A DNA stretch of 64,000 bases, from assembly GCF_000270185.1 (NCBI RefSeq), contig NC_015516.1, positions 853,001 through 917,000 of the forward strand, read 5' to 3'. The translations under genes were made by a program, and so were the position numbers. The first letter of the stretch is position 1. The number at the start of each line of letters is the position of its first letter. The notes below the pieces were generated by a model, which ran no database searches, was not told the DNA's origin, and saw nothing but the letters and a program-made list of their open reading frames with translations. Below are positions 44,310 to 54,590 of the stretch, piece after piece. This DNA comes from Melissococcus plutonius ATCC 35311 (GTDB lineage: Bacteria > Bacillota > Bacilli > Lactobacillales > Enterococcaceae).

Positions 44310-47300
44310 ATGAGATGGAGTATTCCAGAGAAAATTATTGATCGTGGTAGAGAGTATGTAAAAGAAAAGCGAGTCATTGATATTGAACAAGATATAGAAA
44401 AACAAGTTTGGAATGCTGAAGTTTTAGGAGATGAAATTTATCATGTTGTACTAGATGGAACAGCTAGAGAAAAAGATTTTTGTAGCTGTCTTTATTGGGA
44501 TGAATATGGATTTTGCGAACATACTGTAGCTGCCGAGTTAGCATTAAAAGAACAAGGAAAATCACGAATTATTACTAAAACCACTTCTTCTTTACCGATA
44601 AAAAAAGCAACATCATCAATCACTGATATGTTTACCAAAGGCTTATTACATGAGCAGCAATCGAAACAAACTCAGGAAACTATTCCTTTATCTATAGATT
44701 TTTTAATAGAAACTATTGAAACAAATAATTATTATTCTGAACAATCGATTTTAGGGATTGCTTTGAAAATTGGCTATACTGATGTAAAAAATGCAAAAAT
44801 GTATATTATAAAAAATATAGGTGAATTCTTGCAGATTTATAAAAAAAGAGCAGTTTACTCTGTAAATAAACAACATGCTTTCCTTTTAGCAAAAGGTGCT
44901 TTTGCCGATGATGTTGAAAATCTTTTAAAAGAACTAGCAGAAATTTATCAAACCAATCAACTACTAGGTATAAAAGGCTTTCCTGTTAAGGGGAAAATTG
45001 AAAAAAGGTATTTAGCTCTACCAATCTTTCATGGAAAAGAATTAATAAAAAGCATAGATCAAACAGGAAGACTGCACTTTAAAATCTCTGGAACGACCTT
45101 CCAGCACCTTTTATTTAGCGATGAAAAGTTACCACTTAGCTTTGTTATTACTCAGCCTAAATCAGCTATCTTTCAACTAACAATTGAAGATCCGACAACC
45201 ATTTTTTTATCCTATTATCATTGGGTAATTATTGATCAGACGATTTATTCGCTAACCGATCAAGTAGAGAAAATTTATACAACACTTAGGCAGTTGTTAA
45301 AAAGGTTAGAAGAGCCGAGTATTTTTTATGATTCTACACAGGTTTCAGAATTGTTTAGCCGCATTCTACCTATTTTAAAACAAATTGGTCATGTTCAATT
45401 AGATAAAACAGTGAAAAATCAATTGGCCTTCTTCCCTTTACATGCTGTCTTTTATTTTCGTAAACATGCAGGTATGATCAAAGTGCGCGTGGATTTCTAT
45501 TATGGTGAAACCTTATTCTCAACGAATAAACGCTATACGACTAAAAAGGTAGAAGATCAAGAAATTATTCGAGATATTCAAAAAGAAAATGCTATTATGG
45601 ATGTATTCCAACAATTTGGCTATGCAATGAAACAAACTGAATTTGAAAAAAAATTACCTGCCGGTGAAGCACTTTATCATTTCTTTGCCAGAGAATTACC
45701 AAGTTTCCGTAAATTAGGCACAGTAAAAGTAGGCGAACAGCTAAGTAAATTATTTTTAAAGGCCGAAAACCATCAACCACTCATCTCAGTATCAGAAACA
45801 ACAAATTGGCTAAATGTAAAATTTGATATCTCAGGCATTGATGAAAAAGAAGTAGATGCTGTATTGACTAATTTAATGAAAAAAAGAACGTTTTACACAC
45901 TTGAATCTGGTGAAATATTATCATTAAAATCTGAAGAATTTAATCATACTAGTCAAGTATTAACTGCTTTACGAAAAAAAACAGCAAGTAATAAACAAAC
46001 AATTCAAGTGCCAAAAAATCAAGGATTGATTATTGAAGAGATTTTAGGAAAAGATAAACAGGCAGCGTTTTCTACTTCGTTTAAACAAATGGTGTTTTAC
46101 TTAACACATCCAGAAAAATTTGCTGTTCAGTTACCTAAAGGAATTAAAGCAAGTTTGCGTCACTATCAGGTTGAAGGCTTTTATTGGTTAAAAATGTTAA
46201 GTCATTATCAATTAGGAGGTATCTTAGCGGATGAAATGGGATTAGGAAAGACCCTGCAAACTATTACTTATCTGCTCTCTGAAAAAGAAGAAGGCAAACA
46301 AAAATCGCCAGCATTGATTGTTGCTCCTGCCAGTCTAATTTATAATTGGATCGCAGAAATAAAAAAATTTTCACCAACAACCAATGTTCAAATTATTTTT
46401 GGTAATAAGGATGAGCGAATAAAACTTTTAGCTAATGCTGAAAAGCAAGATATTTTGATCACTTCCTATGCAAGTTTACGTCAAGATGTTGAACAATATA
46501 AAGAAATAAAAATAGACTATTTAATTCTAGATGAAGCACAGATGGTTAAAAATAGTGGAACAAAAACAGCTAAAGCATTAAGAAGTTTAGAGATTTCCAA
46601 AAAGTTTGCGCTAAGTGGAACGCCAATTGAAAATAATTTAGAGGAATTATGGTCAATTTTTCAACTAATTTTACCAGGATTACTACCTTCAAAAATGATT
46701 TTTCGTAAGATGAGAGCAAATGATATTGCTAAAGTTATTCAACCTTTTATTTTACGAAGAGATAAACAAACGGTGCTTTCCGATTTGCCAGAAAAAATCG
46801 AGAGCAATCTGTATAGTGTTTTAACAGAAGAACAAAAAACAATCTATCTAGCTTATTTGAAACAAATGCAAGCAGATATTCAAAAAATGGATCAAGCGAC
46901 ATTTAAGAAAAATCGCTTAAATATTCTGGCTGGATTAACACGACTTAGACAAATTTGTTGTGATCCAAGATTGTTTATTGAAGATTATACTGGTGGTTCT
47001 AGTAAGGTTGAACAAGTAAAAGAGATATTAATAACAGCTAAGAAAAACAATAAAAGAGTTTTACTTTTTTCACAATTTAAAGGTATGCTATCTATATTGG
47101 AAAAAGAGTTTCAGCGATTGGACTTAGAAACTTTCTATCTAAGTGGAAGTACCAAACCAAAAGAAAGAATCAATATGGTAAATGCATTTAACGATGGACA
47201 AAAGGATGTTTTCTTAATTTCATTAAAAGCAGGTGGAACTGGACTTAACCTAACAGGAGCAGATACTGTTGTTTTATACGATCTCTGGTGGAATCCAGCC

Positions 47301-47516
47301 GTAGAAGAACAAGCGGCAAGTCGTGCTCATAGGATTGGACAGAAAAAGGTTGTTGAGGTATGGAGAATGATTACAGAAGGCACTATTGAAGAAAAAATTG
47401 ATTCATTGCAACACGAAAAACGAGCATTATTTCAGCAAGTCATTCAAGGAAATGAAGAACAACTGGCAAGACTAACAGAAGATGACATTCGCAATATTCT
47501 AAATATAGGAATGTAG
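44310..47516 (+). CDS. SWIM zinc-finger SNF2-family helicase
   Basis: 1068 residues. The N-terminal SWIM finger (FCSCLYWDEYGFCEHTVAA, residues ~50-75) is followed by a long bacterial SNF2-associated region, then SNF2_N with Walker A LADEMGLGKTLQT near residue 640, the DEAQ box near 740, LSGTPIENNLEELWSI, and Helicase_C with LLFSQFKG, LKAGGTGLNLTGADTV and RAHRIGQ. These enzymes translocate on double-stranded DNA, remodelling protein-DNA or RNA polymerase complexes; in bacteria the precise target is often unknown. ATG start with GGTAGTGAG upstream, 18 bases behind sbcC, suggesting a DNA-repair operon. Confidence 0.92.
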   Translation: MRWSIPEKIIDRGREYVKEKRVIDIEQDIEKQVWNAEVLGDEIYHVVLDGTAREKDFCSCLYWDEYGFCEHTVAAELALKEQGKSRIITKTTSSLPIKKATSSITDMFTKGLLHEQQSKQTQETIPLSIDFLIETIETNNYYSEQSILGIALKIGYTDVKNAKMYIIKNIGEFLQIYKKRAVYSVNKQHAFLLAKGAFADDVENLLKELAEIYQTNQLLGIKGFPVKGKIEKRYLALPIFHGKELIKSIDQTGRLHFKISGTTFQHLLFSDEKLPLSFVITQPKSAIFQLTIEDPTTIFLSYYHWVIIDQTIYSLTDQVEKIYTTLRQLLKRLEEPSIFYDSTQVSELFSRILPILKQIGHVQLDKTVKNQLAFFPLHAVFYFRKHAGMIKVRVDFYYGETLFSTNKRYTTKKVEDQEIIRDIQKENAIMDVFQQFGYAMKQTEFEKKLPAGEALYHFFARELPSFRKLGTVKVGEQLSKLFLKAENHQPLISVSETTNWLNVKFDISGIDEKEVDAVLTNLMKKRTFYTLESGEILSLKSEEFNHTSQVLTALRKKTASNKQTIQVPKNQGLIIEEILGKDKQAAFSTSFKQMVFYLTHPEKFAVQLPKGIKASLRHYQVEGFYWLKMLSHYQLGGILADEMGLGKTLQTITYLLSEKEEGKQKSPALIVAPASLIYNWIAEIKKFSPTTNVQIIFGNKDERIKLLANAEKQDILITSYASLRQDVEQYKEIKIDYLILDEAQMVKNSGTKTAKALRSLEISKKFALSGTPIENNLEELWSIFQLILPGLLPSKMIFRKMRANDIAKVIQPFILRRDKQTVLSDLPEKIESNLYSVLTEEQKTIYLAYLKQMQADIQKMDQATFKKNRLNILAGLTRLRQICCDPRLFIEDYTGGSSKVEQVKEILITAKKNNKRVLLFSQFKGMLSILEKEFQRLDLETFYLSGSTKPKERINMVNAFNDGQKDVFLISLKAGGTGLNLTGADTVVLYDLWWNPAVEEQAASRAHRIGQKKVVEVWRMITEGTIEEKIDSLQHEKRALFQQVIQGNEEQLARLTEDDIRNILNIGM

Positions 47517-47548
47517 GTAGAAAATTAGATGAAGATATAAATGAACTA

Positions 47549-47603
47549 AAAAGCTAAGTCGTAGTTGGGAACGATAAATTCCTAAATGACTTAGCTTCTT
47601 TTA
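47549..47603 (+). terminator. Terminator after the SNF2 helicase gene
   Basis: AAGCTAAGTC pairs with GACTTAGCTT, followed by CTTTTATTTT. Confidence 0.8.
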
Positions 47604-47971
47604 TTTTATAAAAAATATAAATAGGTAATTGATTTACTAAAATCAAATAATAATTATCATTAAACTATAAATTGATTTGCTCATTTTTTGATTGAAATAT
47701 TGCTGTTTGCATAGATTAATATAACAACACAGAGTTTTATTTATTGTTTTTATCATTAACAATCTATACTCTAAAATAAATAATAAATCTAACAAAAATA
47801 GAAGTATTGATTACTAACAAGTTATATATTTTGATAAAATTATAGGTTTTTGTATGAATAATTATAAGATAATCATATGGAAAATAAGATGATGGTTATT
47901 TATGGATTTTTTAATGAATATTCAAACAATTGAAGTGAGGAATATAGATGACAAGATAATAAAAAAATGAA
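47604..47971. other. Gene-free AT-rich stretch
   Basis: About 370 bases with no coding signal, promoter or hairpin that stands out. Directly behind the tRNA on the minus strand is a run of seven T, which may help end that transcript. Confidence 0.45.
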
Positions 47972-48044
47972 AGCCACTTGACGGGCTTGAACCGTCGACC
48001 TCAGCCTTACCATGGCTGCGCTCTACCAACTGAGCTAAAGCGGC
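47972..48044 (-). tRNA. tRNA-Thr (anticodon GGU)
   Basis: Read on the minus strand, acceptor GCCGCTT pairs with AAGTGGC (one G-T), the D arm is GCTC/GAGC, the anticodon arm CAGCC/GGCTG encloses ATGGTAA with anticodon GGT, and the T arm GACGG/CCGTC encloses TTCAAGC. The discriminator is T and CCA is not encoded. GGU reads ACC and ACU threonine codons. Confidence 0.93.
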
Positions 48045-48066
48045 ATAGGCAGTTAACACATAATAT

Positions 48067-48095
48067 AGAATAACTGACAGAGATAAATTTGTCAA
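48067..48095 (-). promoter_or_regulatory. Promoter of tRNA-Thr
   Basis: On the minus strand, consensus TTGACA (48095-48090) and TATTCT (48072-48067) with a 17-base spacer place the start about 16 bases before the tRNA. Confidence 0.8.
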
Positions 48096-48154
48096 TCATT
48101 TTTCTAGCTTTTTAATTTTGTAGTCTAATCATTATTTTGATAAAATCTAATCTA

Positions 48155-48204
48155 TTTACTATTTTTATCTATGAAAGAATTCTTTCATAGATAAAAATAG
48201 TAAA
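48155..48204. terminator. Loop-less 50-bp perfect palindrome, terminator of the serine hydrolase gene
   Basis: Bases 48155-48179 are exactly inverse-complementary to 48180-48204, meeting at GAATTC. It begins 3 bases beyond the stop of the minus-strand hydrolase gene. It carries A and T tracts on both sides. Confidence 0.75.
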
Positions 48205-48207
48205 CTA

Positions 48208-49431
48208 CTAATCAATAGGCGATGGATAGAGCATTTGAAAGAAATTTTTACTTAGATCTTTATAAGTATTGCCACTTCTATATCTATTACTGAACAGAAT
48301 AACGGCATTTTTTCCATCTTTACTCATATAAATTTCTGATTCATAGTTATTTTCTACGCCACGTGAATGAAAATAATTTTTATAGTTATAAATTCCACCA
48401 GTATATTTATTTTTCTCTAGTGGATTGAATAATTCTTGTTTTGCATTTTGATCAATCAGATTTCCATGGATCAATTGATAAAAGTACCAATAGAGATCGC
48501 CTGTTGTCATTCCAATATTTCCTGTACCTAGTTCTCTATTAAAGCCAATTGGATCCATAGCCGATGGATAAGAATAATTCACTGGTTTTTTATATAAATA
48601 GGATTTTGTTTGGTGTGGAGTCATTAAAAAATCTTTATACAAATAAGTATTTTTTAAATTTAATGCTTGAATTAATTCTTCATTTACCAATTGATTATAG
48701 CTTTTTTGAGTGACCTTTTCTAGAATACCTGCTAATAAGGTATAGTTAATTGCCTCATAATGCCATTTACCATGTTTTGAACATTTGATGTTGGAAACAG
48801 CAAAAGCTATCAGCTGATCATCATTTAATAGCTTTTTAGGTAACCCGGTATTTCTCAAACCAGAGGTCATTGTAAGCATTTGATGAAGCGTAATATGATC
48901 GCTATTAGGTACCTTTGGATAGAAACGACTTAATGGGTCATCTAATGACAGTAAACCATTATGGACAGCTTTCATGATTAAAGAAGTTGTTAATGATTTT
49001 TGAATAGAAGCAATTTGAAAAACTGAGTATGGATTATTTTTCTTTTTCTCTGCATAATTTGCGTAACCATAACCTTTTTGTAAAATAATATGATTGTCAC
49101 AAATCACCAACGCAACGCCTGAAAAGTCCTCTTGTTTTAGTTGAAGTTCCATAGTTTTGGCTGTATTGTTCGCTGGTTGAACAGTTTGATTAAAATGGGA
49201 ATAATCATCAGCTGTTGTAGGAAGTTTTTTTTGTAGTTTGTTAGCTTCCTTTTCTGTATTTGATAAATGGAGAACAGCTGAATGGGTTATGGAATTATTC
49301 ACTGTTTTGTTGAATAACACATCATATAATGTTTTACTAATCCCACCTATAACAAGTAATGATAAAAAAATCAAAAATCTTTTTTGCCAAGATTGCTTTC
49401 TTTTTCGATGCCTATATTGATAACGTGCCAT
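48208..49431 (-). CDS. Membrane-anchored serine hydrolase, beta-lactamase class C / PBP4* family
   Basis: 407 residues. A basic start (MARYQYRHRKRKQSWQKR) and one transmembrane helix (FLIFLSLLVIGGISKTLY) anchor it with the catalytic domain outside. The nucleophile motif S-x-x-K is SIQK in VFQIASIQKSLTT. The second motif, usually Y-S-N, appears as YEA in HYEAINYTLLAGILEKV, so its asparagine is not conserved. The domain is of the S12 (beta-lactamase/D-alanyl carboxypeptidase) type; such proteins in enterococci act on wall peptides or D-amino acid esters more often than on antibiotics. ATG at 49431 follows AGGAG; an upstream TTG-type start would add 15 residues. The substrate is unknown. Confidence 0.85.
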   Translation of the reverse strand: MARYQYRHRKRKQSWQKRFLIFLSLLVIGGISKTLYDVLFNKTVNNSITHSAVLHLSNTEKEANKLQKKLPTTADDYSHFNQTVQPANNTAKTMELQLKQEDFSGVALVICDNHIILQKGYGYANYAEKKKNNPYSVFQIASIQKSLTTSLIMKAVHNGLLSLDDPLSRFYPKVPNSDHITLHQMLTMTSGLRNTGLPKKLLNDDQLIAFAVSNIKCSKHGKWHYEAINYTLLAGILEKVTQKSYNQLVNEELIQALNLKNTYLYKDFLMTPHQTKSYLYKKPVNYSYPSAMDPIGFNRELGTGNIGMTTGDLYWYFYQLIHGNLIDQNAKQELFNPLEKNKYTGGIYNYKNYFHSRGVENNYESEIYMSKDGKNAVILFSNRYRSGNTYKDLSKNFFQMLYPSPID

Positions 49432-49638
49432 TCTATTTCTCCTAATTTCAGTTTTTACTTCTATCATTTTACTCATAAAAACAAAAATTGCAATTGCTGT
49501 TCATTATAAATGATAGAATAAACAAGATAAAGAGAATTAAATTGAATAAAAGAGATCGCTGCTTTTTTTATTAAAAAATGGTAAAATAAACAGGAGTATA
49601 GGTTTTAATTTTTACTGAATAAAATGATGGAGGAAACC

Positions 49639-50607
49639 ATGACTGATACTTATCAAGAGCAGCCATTACGTATATTTGGCTTAAATGCGAATCGTCCATT
49701 GGCAAAAAAGATTTCTGATCATATTGGTGTTAAACTTAGCCAAGGAGAAGTTCACCGATTTAGCGATGGAGAAATTCAATTAAATATTGAGGAAAGCGTT
49801 CGAGGAGATCATGCTTTTATTGTTCAATCGACAAATATACCTGTTAATGATCATTTAATGGAACTTTTGATTATGATTGATGCATTGAAACGTGCAAGTG
49901 CAAAAACAATTAACGTTATTTTACCCTATTATGGCTATGCTAGACAAGATAGAACAGCACAACCTAGAGAACCTATTACAGCTAAATTGGTAGCAAATTT
50001 ATTAGAAGTAGCCGGTGCTACTAGATTATTAACTTTAGACTTACATGCGGTTCAGGTACAAGGCTTTTTTGATATACCGGTAGATAATTTATTTACTGTA
50101 CCTTTATTTGTTCGTTATTATCGACAACTTCATTTAATTGGCAATGATATTGTAGTTATTTCACCGAAAAATAGTGGTATTAAACGTGCCAGAAGCTTGT
50201 CAGAATACCTTGCTGCTTCATTAGCAATTGTTGATTATGAACATACTAATTATCAATCAGGCTATGTTATTGGTGATGTCAGCGGAAAAACTTGTATTTT
50301 GGTAGATGATATCTTAAATACAGGAGAAACCATGGTAAATGCTGCAAGAGTTTTAAGGGAAAACGGAGCAACGAATATCTATGCTTGTGCTTCCCACGGA
50401 TTATTTGTAGATGGTGAAAAAAATCTAATTGAAACTTCATCGATTGATCATTTATGTGTCACCGATTCTGTTTATATTGCAAATGAACAACAACCAAATA
50501 ATTTAACGATTATCTCTTGCGCTGAATTACTAAGTGAAGGAATAAAACGTATTTATGAGAATACACCAATGAGTCCTTTATTTCAATTAGAGAAAAAAGA
50601 ATTATGA
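49639..50607 (+). CDS. prs: Ribose-phosphate pyrophosphokinase
   Basis: 322 residues. LSQGEVHRFSDGEIQLNIEES, the flexible ATP loop YGYARQDRTAQPREPITAKLVA, and the PRPP loop VDDILNTGETMVNAARVL are diagnostic. It transfers pyrophosphate from ATP to ribose-5-phosphate, supplying PRPP for nucleotide, histidine and NAD synthesis. The ATG at 49639 has GGAGG seven bases upstream; an ATG at 49624 is the wrong side of that site. Enterococci usually carry two prs genes; this copy is not next to glmU/purR, so it could be the second one. It precedes the cysteine desulfurase gene by about 150 bases. Confidence 0.94.
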   Translation: MTDTYQEQPLRIFGLNANRPLAKKISDHIGVKLSQGEVHRFSDGEIQLNIEESVRGDHAFIVQSTNIPVNDHLMELLIMIDALKRASAKTINVILPYYGYARQDRTAQPREPITAKLVANLLEVAGATRLLTLDLHAVQVQGFFDIPVDNLFTVPLFVRYYRQLHLIGNDIVVISPKNSGIKRARSLSEYLAASLAIVDYEHTNYQSGYVIGDVSGKTCILVDDILNTGETMVNAARVLRENGATNIYACASHGLFVDGEKNLIETSSIDHLCVTDSVYIANEQQPNNLTIISCAELLSEGIKRIYENTPMSPLFQLEKKEL

Positions 50608-50755
50608 TGCCCATTCATTGAATAAGCTAAGCGCGTTGTTCTTTTTTAGATAGATCAATAGAATCTTAATCGAATCAGAAGATAGGACATAGAGGAAATA
50701 ATTGAATAAATTTCTTTAAATAAAAATTGAAATTTCTTGAAAGAAGTGAATAAGC

Positions 50756-51907
50756 TTGAATGATATCTACCTGGATCATGCAGCAACAACCCCGCTTCAT
50801 CCAGCAGTGATTGATAAAATGACACAGGAAATGAATGAAACATTTGGAAATCCTTCTAGTATACATTCATTTGGAAGAAAGGCGCATAAAAAATTAGAGC
50901 AGGCACGTCAATTGATTGCTCAAAGTCTACAAGTAAATCCAGAAGAAATTATTTTCAATAGTGGAGGAACTGAGGGAGCAAATACGGCAATTATCGAAAC
51001 GGCTTTGTCACATAAGGCAATTGGGAAACATATCATTACAACTATGATTGAACATCCAGCGGTTTTAAAGACAATGAATTATCTAGAAAAGTTAGGCTAT
51101 GAAATTACCTATCTACCAGTTGATTCTGCTGGGAACTTAACTGTTTCTGACTTTAAAGCTGCACTTAGAAAGGATACTATTCTGGTCTCTATTATGTATG
51201 GAAATAATGAAGTTGGAACCTTAATGCCGATACAAAAAATTGGGGATATACTGACTGATTCATCAACGATCTTTCATACAGATGCTGTTCAAGCATACGG
51301 TCATGAAACAATTTTACCAAAAAAATTAGGGATTGATTTATTAAGTGTATCTGCCCATAAAATTAATGGTCCTAAAGGTGTAGGATTTTTGTATAAAGAT
51401 AAACAGGTAGCATTGCCTCCTCTTTTACATGGTGGTTCCCAAGAAGATAAGCGGCGTGCTGGTACAGAGAATATACCTGGTATCATTGGGATAGGACAAG
51501 CCATTTCCTTATTAACACAAGAAGAACAACAAAAACGAAAAAATAGTTATCAAGCATTTCAACAACAGATTTTAGAGCAATTAGATCAAGCTGCTATTGC
51601 ATATCAAATAAATGGCGATCCTCAAAATAAATTAGCTCATATTTTAAATTTATGGTTTCCTGGTATTCCTAGTCATCTATTAGTCACATATTTAGATTTA
51701 AATGGCATTGCTGTTTCGGCTGGTTCTGCTTGTTCTTCTGGAAATACCCAACCTTCTCATGTATTTGAAGCGATGTACGGCAAAGAACATCCAGCTAATA
51801 CCGAATCAATTCGTATTAGTTTTGGCTTAAATAACCAACTGTCTGATATAAAGTTAATGACAGAAATTTTAATTGCTAGCATTAAAAAAATTAAACCAAA
51901 AAAATAA
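50756..51907 (+). CDS. Cysteine desulfurase (NifS/IscS family)
   Basis: 383 residues. YLDHAATTPLHP opens the protein; GGTEGANTAII and HTDAVQAYGH surround the cofactor, LSVSAHKINGPKGVGFLY contains the PLP lysine, and SAGSACSSGN carries the catalytic cysteine in the extended loop of IscS-type (group I) enzymes. It takes sulfur from cysteine and passes it as a persulfide, here most likely to MnmA for tRNA thiolation, since DUF1831 and mnmA follow. A TTG start at 50756 with AGAAGTGA upstream is the only good one. Length is typical. Confidence 0.93.
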   Translation: MNDIYLDHAATTPLHPAVIDKMTQEMNETFGNPSSIHSFGRKAHKKLEQARQLIAQSLQVNPEEIIFNSGGTEGANTAIIETALSHKAIGKHIITTMIEHPAVLKTMNYLEKLGYEITYLPVDSAGNLTVSDFKAALRKDTILVSIMYGNNEVGTLMPIQKIGDILTDSSTIFHTDAVQAYGHETILPKKLGIDLLSVSAHKINGPKGVGFLYKDKQVALPPLLHGGSQEDKRRAGTENIPGIIGIGQAISLLTQEEQQKRKNSYQAFQQQILEQLDQAAIAYQINGDPQNKLAHILNLWFPGIPSHLLVTYLDLNGIAVSAGSACSSGNTQPSHVFEAMYGKEHPANTESIRISFGLNNQLSDIKLMTEILIASIKKIKPKK

Positions 51908-51984
51908 TCTATTTTTACTAGTAGAATGATATATCCTCTATTATAATAAAATAAAGATATATAAATTAAAGAGGTGAATTATTC

Positions 51985-52332
51985 ATGACATTTGCAAAAA
52001 CAGCAACAATTGAGGGCGGGACGACTACTTATACGCTACATCCACAAATAAAGCGTTATACGTTAAAAGATAATGGATTTGTTGAGACGCCCTCAAGAAA
52101 TTTTCAATTTATTCGTTCATTAGAAGCTACGCCACAGAATAGAGATGGTTTTAAATTAAAAATTGTGATTTCAAAGGATCTAAAAACATTAAAAATGTCA
52201 GTTACAACTGCAAATGGATTAAAGGCTGTCAATATTTTTAAAAATGACCAACATAAAGCAAGTCAGGAAAAACTTAATTTTTTAATAGAAACTTTGATGA
52301 ATAACCATATTTTAGTAAAAGTAGAAGCTTAA
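51985..52332 (+). CDS. DUF1831 family protein
   Basis: 115 residues. FAKTATIEGGTTTYTLHPQIKRYTLKDNGF and FIRSLEATPQNRDGFKLKI match the DUF1831 family of Lactobacillales. The fold is small alpha/beta, cytoplasmic, without a known reaction. The recurring neighbourhood between a cysteine desulfurase and mnmA suggests an accessory role in sulfur transfer, an inference from gene order. AGAGGTGA precedes the ATG and a TATAAT at 51942-51947 may drive it separately. Confidence 0.82.
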   Translation: MTFAKTATIEGGTTTYTLHPQIKRYTLKDNGFVETPSRNFQFIRSLEATPQNRDGFKLKIVISKDLKTLKMSVTTANGLKAVNIFKNDQHKASQEKLNFLIETLMNNHILVKVEA

Positions 52333-52408
52333 TTACAAAAAGTAAGTAATCCGTTAAGTTAACGAATTGAAAGTCATTTTAATTATAATTTTAAATAATA
52401 AGACGAAC

Positions 52409-52436
52409 TTTACTATTAGAAAAAAGATAGTATAAT
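52409..52436 (+). promoter_or_regulatory. mnmA promoter
   Basis: TTTACT (52409-52414) and a perfect TATAAT (52431-52436) with a 16-base spacer, 75 bases before the start codon. Confidence 0.6.
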
Positions 52437-52492
52437 GGTAAGAACTGAAAAATTACGACCTTCAATCCGTAGATGATTCAGAATCTAATTGA

Positions 52493-53632
<1,140 letters not shown>

Positions 53633-53805
53633 ATGAATAATAAATAGCGAACCAAATCAATAATACAAAGAATATTAAAAAATTTATGTTAGGTGTCTAT
53701 CTTAATTGAACGTTGAGCAAAAAACTATTTTTCGGTTTTAAAAAAAATGGTTACTAAATAGAAAATTGATTTCAATATAAATGGCTGATTTTATCAAAAT
53801 AGGTA

Positions 53806-53846
53806 GAAAAGAACGTGAAAATTCATGATATTTCACGTTCTTTTTG
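53806..53846 (+). terminator. Intrinsic terminator after mnmA
   Basis: AAAGAACGTGAAA pairs with TTTCACGTTCTTT around ATTCATGATA, followed by T residues. The 170 bases between mnmA and this hairpin contain no gene. Confidence 0.88.
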
Positions 53847-53933
53847 TACAAATTAACCACTTCACAAGCACTTAATTTGAAACATTTTAGCTGAATTACT
53901 AAAATTAAAGTAAGAATAGAGAGGAGTGAAGTG

Positions 53934-54302
53934 ATGTATCAAGTAATTATTATGTTTGGAGATAATGAACCTTGGTGGTTTTTTGCGGATTGGCAACAGG
54001 ATATTATTGAGGAAAAACAATTTGACTGTTTAGAAAAAGCTGAAAATTATTATAGAAAAAAATGGCAGGAATTTTCTTTATCTTATACTTACATCAATAC
54101 AAAACCTAATTATCTAGCTGCTTTCTGGAGAGATGAAGAAAAACGTTGGTGTGAAGAATGCAATGAGAATTTGCAACAATATAGAGGATTGGCTTTATTA
54201 GGAAATAATTACAAACCCGTTACCTTTAATAATAAATATGAAAAATTAAATATTAGTAATCACATTGAAAAAGTAAAGTGTTGCAAACGAATAATGGTAT
54301 AG
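53934..54302 (+). CDS. DUF1033 family protein
   Basis: 122 residues. MYQVIIMFGDNEPWWFFADWQQDI, then YYRKKWQEFSLSY and LAAFWRDEEKRWCEEC, match the DUF1033 family, found mainly in Lactobacillales. It is unusually rich in tryptophan and other aromatics for a small cytoplasmic protein. A biochemical role is not known to me. ATG at 53934 has GAGGAG 7 bases upstream; a GTG one codon earlier is possible. It stands alone between the mnmA terminator and topB. The final Lys/Cys-rich residues look less conserved. Confidence 0.8.
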   Translation: MYQVIIMFGDNEPWWFFADWQQDIIEEKQFDCLEKAENYYRKKWQEFSLSYTYINTKPNYLAAFWRDEEKRWCEECNENLQQYRGLALLGNNYKPVTFNNKYEKLNISNHIEKVKCCKRIMV

Positions 54303-54590
54303 CTAAAAATAAAGACAAATTTTTGAAAAGATTATTTACTTGATTTTTAATAAACAAAATTGCTCATAACCTAAGATAATTTCAATAAATAATAAAATTA
54401 TTTTATATCAGTTCTCTTGATCAGGCGAATTGTCAATTAAACTATTATCAGATAGGAAAATAATTTTTGTGACTTTTTCTTAATACTTGATATTCTAGAT
54501 TTAAGAAATAATCTTTTGGTCAAAAAATTTGTTATAATAGAATTCACCTAGTTTATTTATATTTGTAATTTATTTAAAGGAGAAAAATTT

